From: Streptomyces phaeofaciens
GTDB taxonomy: Bacteria; Actinomycetota; Actinomycetes; Streptomycetales; Streptomycetaceae
NCBI RefSeq assembly: GCF_014648915.1
Contig: NZ_BMSA01000017.1
Coordinates: 1 to 64,000 of the forward strand
Direction: 5' to 3'
Length of the DNA: 64,000 nt
Positions within the stretch are counted from its first letter, which is position 1, and each line of letters starts with the position of its first letter. This document shows, in pieces, positions 58,807 through 64,000 of this stretch. The translations under genes were made by a program, and so were the position numbers. Below the pieces are notes generated by a model. The model worked only from the letters and a program-made list of their open reading frames with translations. It was not told the DNA's origin and made no database searches.

Positions 58807-59472
58807 TTACGAGGCGAACAGGCGTACCGGCCAGGCCGCGTGGATCTCCGCTCCGAGCTCCAGCAGCGGCGCGGAGGCGGCCGGCAGCGCGGGCGGGACC
58901 GCTGTTCCCGCCGCCACGGCCCGGTCCACGACCAGGTCCAGCTCCGGGGCCAGCCGGGCCAGGACCGCCGTCGCCTCGAAGGGGTCCAGGCTGAGCAGCC
59001 GCACCACGGCCGTGGCCGGGCCGCTCACGCTCTCGTAGACCGCGCAGTAGGCCGCGTCCGAGGGGCCGAGTCCGGCAGCGCGGGCGGTGAGGCCCAGGAC
59101 CACCGGCTGGTGGGCGCCCTTGGGGAACGCGCGGGCCACGGCGTCCAGTTCGGGGCTCGGCCAGGTCGCGCGGGCCGCGCGCATCAGTTGCCGGCCCAGT
59201 TTCCGCGCGGCCAGCCGCAGCGCGGGGGACGGGGTGCGGGCGTCGGCGGCCGCGTCCAGCTCCGCCGGGTCCGCCCCGGCGGCCGCGGCCGCGGCCAGCG
59301 CCGCCGCCACCAGCCCCGCCGTGTGCAGCCGGCCCCGGCAGAACGCCTCCAGATCCGCCGCGCCGGTGATCCGTCCCGCCCTGACCGCCTCCTCCGCCCC
59401 GCCGGAGTGCGCGTGGCCTCCGGCGGGGAACCGGCCGTCGGCCAGGACGAGCAGCGCTCCTCTGCCCATCAC
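58807..59472 (-). CDS. ureF: Urease accessory protein UreF
   Basis: The 221-residue all-helical protein matches Ure[40 protein letters not shown] and the region [20 protein letters not shown]. UreF binds UreD and acts with UreG in urease activation. The start is GTG 59472 or the next codon ATG 59469. It lies 30 nt after ureC. Confidence 0.92.
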   Translation of the reverse strand: MMGRGALLVLADGRFPAGGHAHSGGAEEAVRAGRITGAADLEAFCRGRLHTAGLVAAALAAAAAAGADPAELDAAADARTPSPALRLAARKLGRQLMRAARATWPSPELDAVARAFPKGAHQPVVLGLTARAAGLGPSDAAYCAVYESVSGPATAVVRLLSLDPFEATAVLARLAPELDLVVDRAVAAGTAVPPALPAASAPLLELGAEIHAAWPVRLFAS

Positions 59473-59502
59473 GCTCGCCCGCCCATCAGACCTGTCCGCC
59501 CA

Positions 59503-61224
59503 TCAGAAGAGGAAGTAGCGCTGGGCCATGGGCAGTTCCGCGGCCGGTGCCGCCTCGACCAGCTCCCCGTCGATGTGCACGGCGAAGCTGTCGGGGTCGA
59601 CCTCGACCCGCGGCCGGGCGTCGTTCTCCCGCATGTCCGCCTTGGTCACCCCGCGCGTCGAGTCGATGGCGACGAACCGCTTGCCAAGCTGGAGCCGCTC
59701 GGGCAGCCCGTCCTCGATGGCGAGCGGCGCCACGAAGTTGAAGGAGTTCGAGGCCGGGGCCCGGCCGATCGCCCCGTACATCGGGCGCGGCAGGATCGGC
59801 TGGGGGGTCGGGATGGACGCGTTGGCATCACCCATCTGGGCGTACGCGATCTGGCCCCCCTTGATCACGAGGTGCGGTTTGACACCGAAGAACGCCGGCT
59901 CCCACAGCACCAGGTCCGCGAGCTTGCCGCTCTCCACGGAGCCGATCTCGCGGGCCAGGCCCTGCGCCAGCGCCGGGTTGATCGTGTACTTGGCGACATA
60001 GCGCCGCACCCGGTGGTTGTCGGCGCGGCCGTCGCCCGGGAGCGCGCCGCGGCGGCGCTTCATCACGTGCGCGGTCTGCCAGGTCCGCAGGATCACCTCG
60101 CCGACCCGGCCCATGGCCTGCGCGTCGGAGGAGATGATCGAGATCGCGCCCAGGTCGTGGAGTATGTCCTCCGCGCCGATGGTGGACGGGCGGATCCGGG
60201 ACTCGGCGAAGGCCAGGTCCTCCGGGACCGCCGGGTTGAGGTGGTGGCACACCATCAGCATGTCGAGGTGTTCCTCGGCGGTGTTGACGGTGTACGGCCG
60301 GGTCGGGTTGGTCGAGCTGGGCAGCACATGGGGCTGCGAGACGACGGTCATGATGTCCGGCGCGTGCCCGCCGCCCGCACCCTCGGTGTGGTACGCGTGG
60401 ATGCCGCGTCCGGCGATCGCGGCGAGCGTGTCGCCGACGAACCCGGCCTCGTTCAGGGTGTCGGTGTGGATGGCGACCTGGATGCCGGTGCGCTCGGCGA
60501 CCGTCAGGGACGCGTCGATGACGGCCGGCGTCGAACCCCAGTCCTCGTGCAGCTTCAGGCCGAGGGCGCCGCCCCGGATCTGGGAGAGCATCGCCTCGTG
60601 GGAGACGGTGTTGCCCTTGCCGAGGAAGCCGATGTTCAGGGGGTACTGCTCCATCGCCTCCAGCATCCGGGCGAGGTGCCAGGGGCCCGGCGTGACGGTG
60701 GTGGCCTTGGAGCCCTCGGCGGGTCCCGTGCCGCCGCCGACCAGGGTCGTGACGCCGGCCGACAGCGCTTCGTCGGCGATCTGCGGGCAGATGAAGTGGA
60801 CGTGCGCGTCGACCGCGCCGGCCGTCAGGATCCGTCCGTTGCCCGCGATGACCTCGGTCTCGGGGCCGAGGACCAGGTCCGGGTGGACGCCGTCCATGGT
60901 GTCGGGGTTGCCCGCCTTGCCGAGGGCGGTGATGCGTCCGTCGCGGATGCCGACGTCGGCCTTGACGATCCCCCAGTGGTCGACGATCACGGCTCCGGTG
61001 ATCACGGTGTCCGGGGTGCCTTCCGCGCGGGTGGCGCGGGCCTGCCCCATGGACTCCCGGATGACCTTGCCGCCGCCGAAGACCGCCTCGTCACCGGCGA
61101 GCCCGGGGCCCCCGGAACGATCCTCCTCGATCTCGATCAGCAGATCGGTGTCGGCCAGCCGGATCCGGTCGCCGGTGGTCGGGCCGAACAGGTCGGCGTA
61201 GGCGGCACGCGAGATCTCAGGCAT
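59503..61224 (-). CDS. ureC: Urease subunit alpha
   Basis: The 573-residue catalytic subunit hydrolyses urea to ammonia and carbamate with two nickel ions. Nickel ligands and active-site residues are visible: [11 protein letters not shown] (two His), carbamylated Lys in [33 protein letters not shown], the mobile-flap catalytic His in [13 protein letters not shown], and [13 protein letters not shown] with the Asp ligand. ATG 61224 overlaps ureB by 8 nt. Confidence 0.97.
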   Translation of the reverse strand: MPEISRAAYADLFGPTTGDRIRLADTDLLIEIEEDRSGGPGLAGDEAVFGGGKVIRESMGQARATRAEGTPDTVITGAVIVDHWGIVKADVGIRDGRITALGKAGNPDTMDGVHPDLVLGPETEVIAGNGRILTAGAVDAHVHFICPQIADEALSAGVTTLVGGGTGPAEGSKATTVTPGPWHLARMLEAMEQYPLNIGFLGKGNTVSHEAMLSQIRGGALGLKLHEDWGSTPAVIDASLTVAERTGIQVAIHTDTLNEAGFVGDTLAAIAGRGIHAYHTEGAGGGHAPDIMTVVSQPHVLPSSTNPTRPYTVNTAEEHLDMLMVCHHLNPAVPEDLAFAESRIRPSTIGAEDILHDLGAISIISSDAQAMGRVGEVILRTWQTAHVMKRRRGALPGDGRADNHRVRRYVAKYTINPALAQGLAREIGSVESGKLADLVLWEPAFFGVKPHLVIKGGQIAYAQMGDANASIPTPQPILPRPMYGAIGRAPASNSFNFVAPLAIEDGLPERLQLGKRFVAIDSTRGVTKADMRENDARPRVEVDPDSFAVHIDGELVEAAPAAELPMAQRYFLF

Positions 61225-61528
61225 CGAGGGCACCTCCGGTCTCCCCGCGCAGTCCGGGCACGATCCGGGCCCCGGCGAGCGGTACGAGTTCGACGTCGAC
61301 GGGGAGGCCGGGTTCGAAGCGCACGGCGGTGCCGGCGGCGATGTTCAGCCGCCTGCCGCGCGCGGCGGCGCGGTCGAACTCCAGACCGGGGTTGGCCTCG
61401 GCGAAGTGGTAGTGGGAGCCGACCTGCACGGGCCGGTCGGCGGCGTTGAGGACGGTGAGCCGGGTGACCTCGCGGCCCTCGTTGCAGACGATCGGGTCCT
61501 CGGCGAAGAGGATCTCTCCGGGAATCAT
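61217..61528 (-). CDS. ureB: Urease subunit beta
   Basis: The 103-residue beta subunit begins [20 protein letters not shown] and contains [20 protein letters not shown] and [10 protein letters not shown], all characteristic. It is a separate gene here, as in most actinobacteria. ATG 61528 starts 14 nt after ureA. Confidence 0.96.
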   Translation of the reverse strand: MIPGEILFAEDPIVCNEGREVTRLTVLNAADRPVQVGSHYHFAEANPGLEFDRAAARGRRLNIAAGTAVRFEPGLPVDVELVPLAGARIVPGLRGETGGALDA

Positions 61529-61542
61529 CGCGGCCTCCCCGG

Positions 61543-61845
61543 TCAGACGATCGGATCGTGGACGGTGACGAGCTTGGTGCCGTCGGGGAAGGTCGCCTCG
61601 ACCTGGACGTCGTGGATCATCTCGGGGATGCCCTCCATGACGTCGTCGCGGGTGAGCAGCTTGCGTCCGGAGGACATCAGCTCGGCGACCGTACGGCCGT
61701 CACGGGCGCCCTCGAGGATGTGCGACGTGATGAGGGCCACCGCCTCGGGGTGGTTGAGCCTCAGCCCGCGGGCCCGGCGCTTCTCGGCGACGTCGGCCGC
61801 CACGTGGATCAGCAGCCTCTCCTGCTCGTGCGGGGTCAGTTGCAC
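61543..61845 (-). CDS. ureA: Urease subunit gamma
   Basis: GTG 61845 gives a product of exactly 100 residues, the family's length: [40 protein letters not shown] and [21 protein letters not shown] longer open frame reaches 61899, but GGAGG and GGTGG sites lie just before GTG 61845, and the extra 18 residues are not typical. First gene of the urease operon. Confidence 0.95.
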   Translation of the reverse strand: MQLTPHEQERLLIHVAADVAEKRRARGLRLNHPEAVALITSHILEGARDGRTVAELMSSGRKLLTRDDVMEGIPEMIHDVQVEATFPDGTKLVTVHDPIV

Positions 61846-61981
61846 GTCCCACCTCACCTCCTCGCTCCGGACCGTGCGGGGTCCGGTTGCCGCGGCCACG
61901 AGGAAAACCCCTGGTGGCGTGGAGGGGCAGGCTAGTTGGGCCGCATTTCGAGCACGTTAACCAACCTGTGATCAACGAGGG

Positions 61982-62605
61982 TCACTTCTGCTCGTGCGAC
62001 ATGCTCATCAACGCGCGTAGGCCGTCGCTCAGCACCTCGACGGGGGCGGGACCGAGCAGCGACTGCTGGGCGATGAAGCCGAGCACGGTGGCGACCATCG
62101 TGCGTGCCACATGGTCCGGGGGCACGTCGGACCGCATGATCCCGGCGTCCTGGTAGGCCCGGACGACGTCCCCCCAGGCCTCGCGGACGGCGCCGTAACC
62201 CTCCTGGAGGACGGCGGAGAGCTCGGAGTTGCGCAGGGTCTCCGTCCACACCTGGACGACCAGGCGCGGGAAGGCCGGCCGGCCGTCGACGGTGAGGGAC
62301 TCGCGGGCGGCGAGGGTGCGGCTGAGCACCGAGGCGACCAGGACGTCCGGCGGCGGGGGCGGGCCGAGCCGGACCGCCTCCTCGAACGCGGCGCGGACCT
62401 CGCCGAGCACCTCGCCGACGATCGCGGCGATCAGCTCGTCCTTGCCGCTGAAGTAGCGGTACACCGCCCCGGCCGACAGGTCGACCTCCTTCAGCACGTC
62501 CTGCATGGACGTGGCGTGGAAGCCGTTGCGCGCGAAGCAGACCGCGGCGCCGTCGAGGATCTGCCGGCGGCGGGCGTCGAGGTGCGCCTGGGATACACGA
62601 GCCAT
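61982..62605 (-). CDS. TetR family transcriptional regulator
   Basis: The 207-residue repressor has the TetR N-terminal domain (ARRRQILDGAAVCFARNGFH, ATSMQDVLKEVDLSAGAVYR, YFSGKDELIAAIVGEVLG) and a helical C-terminal domain. It is divergent from the membrane protein at 62738, and two copies of a 19-bp sequence lie between them (62618, 62676); it probably represses both. It lies head-to-tail upstream of urease by 136 nt, but a link with urease is not evident. ATG 62605. Confidence 0.9.
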   Translation of the reverse strand: MARVSQAHLDARRRQILDGAAVCFARNGFHATSMQDVLKEVDLSAGAVYRYFSGKDELIAAIVGEVLGEVRAAFEEAVRLGPPPPPDVLVASVLSRTLAARESLTVDGRPAFPRLVVQVWTETLRNSELSAVLQEGYGAVREAWGDVVRAYQDAGIMRSDVPPDHVARTMVATVLGFIAQQSLLGPAPVEVLSDGLRALMSMSHEQK

Positions 62606-62617
62606 GGTCACCAACCT

Positions 62618-62694
62618 AAAACGAACATTCCTTCTTGACAAGGCGCGGCCGCGGCGGGACGGTGGGAGCACGCGCAAAACGAACGATCCTTCTT
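62618..62694. promoter_or_regulatory. Pair of 19-bp operator-like repeats between tetR and a divergent membrane gene
   Basis: AAAACGAACATTCCTTCTT (62618-62636) and AAAACGAACGATCCTTCTT (62676-62694) differ at one or two positions and lie 58 bp apart in the same orientation, one next to each divergent gene. A GAA-N-TTC-like core suggests a TetR dimer site. Confidence 0.7.
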
Positions 62695-62737
62695 TTTGGC
62701 GTCCGTCCCGCAACTCCACGCACCCCAGGGGAAGACC

Positions 62738-63724
62738 ATGCCCGCCACCCGGCGCCTGATCGCCGTCGTCCTGCTCGTCCCGACCCTCGCCGCCCTGGCC
62801 CTGTGGGCCTTCGCCTGGCCGTCCGCCCGCACGGCGCCGCGCGACCTCCCGCTGGGCGTGGCCGGACCGGCCGCCGCCACCGCGCAGGTCGAGAAGCAGC
62901 TGGCCACGCACGAGGGCGCGTTCGAGATCCATCACTACGCCGACGAGCCGGCCGCCCGCGAGGCCATCGAGGACCGGACCGTATACGGCGCCGTGGTGGT
63001 CACGGCCCAGGGCCCCGAGCTGCTGACCGCCTCGGCAGCGAGCCCGCTCGTCGCCCAGCTGCTCCAGCAGGCGGTGGGCGGGCAGGCGGCCGCCGACGGC
63101 ACCCCGGTGAAGACGGTGGACGTCGTGGCGGCCCCGGCGGCCGACCCGCGCGGCGCGGTGCTGAACGCGAGCGTGCTCCCGCTGGCACTGGCGGGCATCG
63201 TGGCGGGCGCGGCGGTGACCCTGCTCGGGCTGCGCGGCGTCCGCGCCGTCGCCGCCCTGACCGGCGCCGCCGGCCTGGTCGGACTGATCGCGGCGGCACT
63301 GGCCCACAGCTGGCTCGGGGCGCTCACCGGCGACTGGTGGGCGGAGGCGGCGGTGTTCGGGCTGTCGACGCTGGCGGTGAGCGCGGCGGTGGCCGGCTGC
63401 GCGGCACTCCTCGGCCAGGCCGGCATCGGCCTGGTGTCGTTCGTGGTGATGTTCCTCGGCAACCCCTTCTCCGGGGCGGCCTCGGCGCCGCGGATGCTGC
63501 CCGAGCCGGTCGGCGCGATCGGCCAGTGGCTGCCGCCGGGCGCGGGGACCAGCCTGCTGCGCTCGGTGTCCTACTTCGACGGCGCGGCGGCGACCGGTCC
63601 GGCCCTCACGCTGGTCTGGTGGGCCGCGCTGGGCCTCAGCGCGATCCTGCTGGGGGCCCGGCTCAAGGCCCGGGACACCCGGACCGGGCCCACCGAGAAG
63701 CGCGAGCCCGCGCTCGTCGCCTGA
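62738..63724 (+). CDS. YhgE/Pip-like multi-pass membrane protein (ABC-2-like)
   Basis: The 328-residue protein has one N-terminal hydrophobic segment (VVLLVPTLAALALWAFAWPS), an extracytoplasmic domain (about 35-140) and about five further segments (LALAGIVAGAAVTLLGLRGV, GLVSFVVMFLGNPFSGAASA). It ends LLGARLKAR. The pattern resembles the YhgE/Pip or ABC-2 membrane family, which often pairs with TetR repressors and is linked to export or drug tolerance. No ATPase gene is adjacent. ATG 62738 follows AGGGGAAG. Confidence 0.8.
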   Translation: MPATRRLIAVVLLVPTLAALALWAFAWPSARTAPRDLPLGVAGPAAATAQVEKQLATHEGAFEIHHYADEPAAREAIEDRTVYGAVVVTAQGPELLTASAASPLVAQLLQQAVGGQAAADGTPVKTVDVVAAPAADPRGAVLNASVLPLALAGIVAGAAVTLLGLRGVRAVAALTGAAGLVGLIAAALAHSWLGALTGDWWAEAAVFGLSTLAVSAAVAGCAALLGQAGIGLVSFVVMFLGNPFSGAASAPRMLPEPVGAIGQWLPPGAGTSLLRSVSYFDGAAATGPALTLVWWAALGLSAILLGARLKARDTRTGPTEKREPALVA

Positions 63725-63738
63725 CCGTCCGGCAGCCG

Positions 63739-63772
63739 CGAAGGCCGCGCACCACGGGGTGCGCGGCCTTCG
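63739..63772. terminator. Bidirectional terminator
   Basis: Perfect 15-bp stem cgaaggccgcgcacc and complement with loop acgg, between the membrane gene (63724) and the convergent antitoxin gene (63780). Confidence 0.85.
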
Positions 63773-63779
63773 TCGTGCG

Positions 63780-64000
63780 CTACGTGGCGTTCGGCCCCCG
63801 GTGCTCCGCCGCGATCCCGAACCGCTGCCGCTCGCGGGGCGCGGCGGCGACCTCACGGACCCCGGAGACGGCGCTGATCACCGGCTCCTCCACCGGCTGG
63901 TCCAGCGCGTCCAGCCGCTCCAGGTCGGCGGCGGAGACGAGGGCGACGAGGGGCTTGCCGTGCCGGGTCACGACGACGCGCTCACCGCCGTACACCACAC
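63780..64000 (-). CDS. Phd/YefM-type antitoxin, cut by the window edge
   Basis: The visible part, VVYGGERVVVTRHGKPLVAL and VSAADLERLDAL, is the central DNA-binding and dimerisation segment of Phd/YefM antitoxins. The N-terminus lies beyond the right edge. The C-terminal 40 residues would bind a partner toxin; no toxin gene is visible downstream within the window, as the operon end at 63739 is a terminator. Confidence 0.8.
   Translation of the reverse strand, partial: VVYGGERVVVTRHGKPLVALVSAADLERLDALDQPVEEPVISAVSGVREVAAAPRERQRFGIAAEHRGPNAT

Noticed and set aside
61846-61899. Longer ureA start at 61899
   Set aside because: Urease gamma is 100 residues; GTG 61845 gives this exactly and has ribosome sites.
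1-64000. Secondary-metabolite cluster, prophage, tRNA or rRNA genes
   Set aside because: No PKS/NRPS/terpene core motifs, phage structural genes, tRNA cloverleaf or rRNA-like sequence was recognised on reading both strands.

Overview
The window is Streptomyces-type actinobacterial chromosome. GC is very high with strong third-position GC bias, GTG and TTG starts are common, and many genes overlap by 4 nt. The gene families are typical of the genus: a gvpOAFGYZJLSK gas-vesicle operon, ANTAR proteins, SpoIIE-type phosphatases, murT-gatD and a small DUF6131 membrane protein. No rRNA, tRNA, CRISPR array or complete insertion sequence was seen.

Region 1 (1-3.7 kb) is damaged. A peptide ABC transporter operon survives only as a frameshifted binding-protein fragment and an in-frame permease-ATPase fusion, which implies an internal deletion of several genes. 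A membrane protein gene on the minus strand runs into an unusual C-terminal tail here.

Region 2 (4.0-9.7 kb) is a compact ten-gene gas-vesicle operon with three GvpA-family paralogues, two GvpF/L proteins, GvpG, GvpK, GvpO and the actinobacterial accessories GvpY and GvpZ. Several products carry very acidic or histone-H1-like basic tails.

Region 3 (9.7-22.5 kb) is a stress and accessory island. It has small CsbD-like proteins, a catalase with a 52-residue companion gene, an iron-permease-family protein, a STAS-ANTAR protein and a Rho-N-like protein. Three or four promoters resemble the sigma-B consensus GNNT-N14-16-GGGTAC/T. Between the intact genes lie gene remnants: hemerythrin, two separate F420-type luciferase-like oxidoreductase pieces, a DUF6766 tail, a GAF-ANTAR gene with an IS481-like transposase scrap, and an Orn/Lys/Arg decarboxylase.

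Region 4 (22.4-64 kb) is dense and intact. It holds a secreted ricin-type lectin, a methyltransferase-NUDIX fusion, a phosphodiester glycosidase, and an acyl-CoA dehydrogenase pair with a quinone oxidoreductase. Next come an XRE-cupin regulator with a divergent thioredoxin-reductase-like flavoprotein, a DNA ligase with NUDIX, and a succinate-semialdehyde dehydrogenase. A TetR/acyl-CoA dehydrogenase pair, peptide deformylase, murT-gatD (peptidoglycan amidation), phosphofructokinase and a CtaG-type protein follow. After these lie a LytS/LytTR two-component system in one operon with a sodium:solute symporter and DUF485 protein, Lrp with ddaH-rocD (methylarginine/ornithine use), two SpoIIE phosphatases, an acyltransferase and a secreted peptidase. 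The end carries ureABCFGD (no ureE), a TetR with a divergent YhgE-like membrane protein, and a Phd-type antitoxin cut by the window edge.

All functions are inferred from reading the sequence. No database search was run, so family names rest on recognised motifs and gene order.
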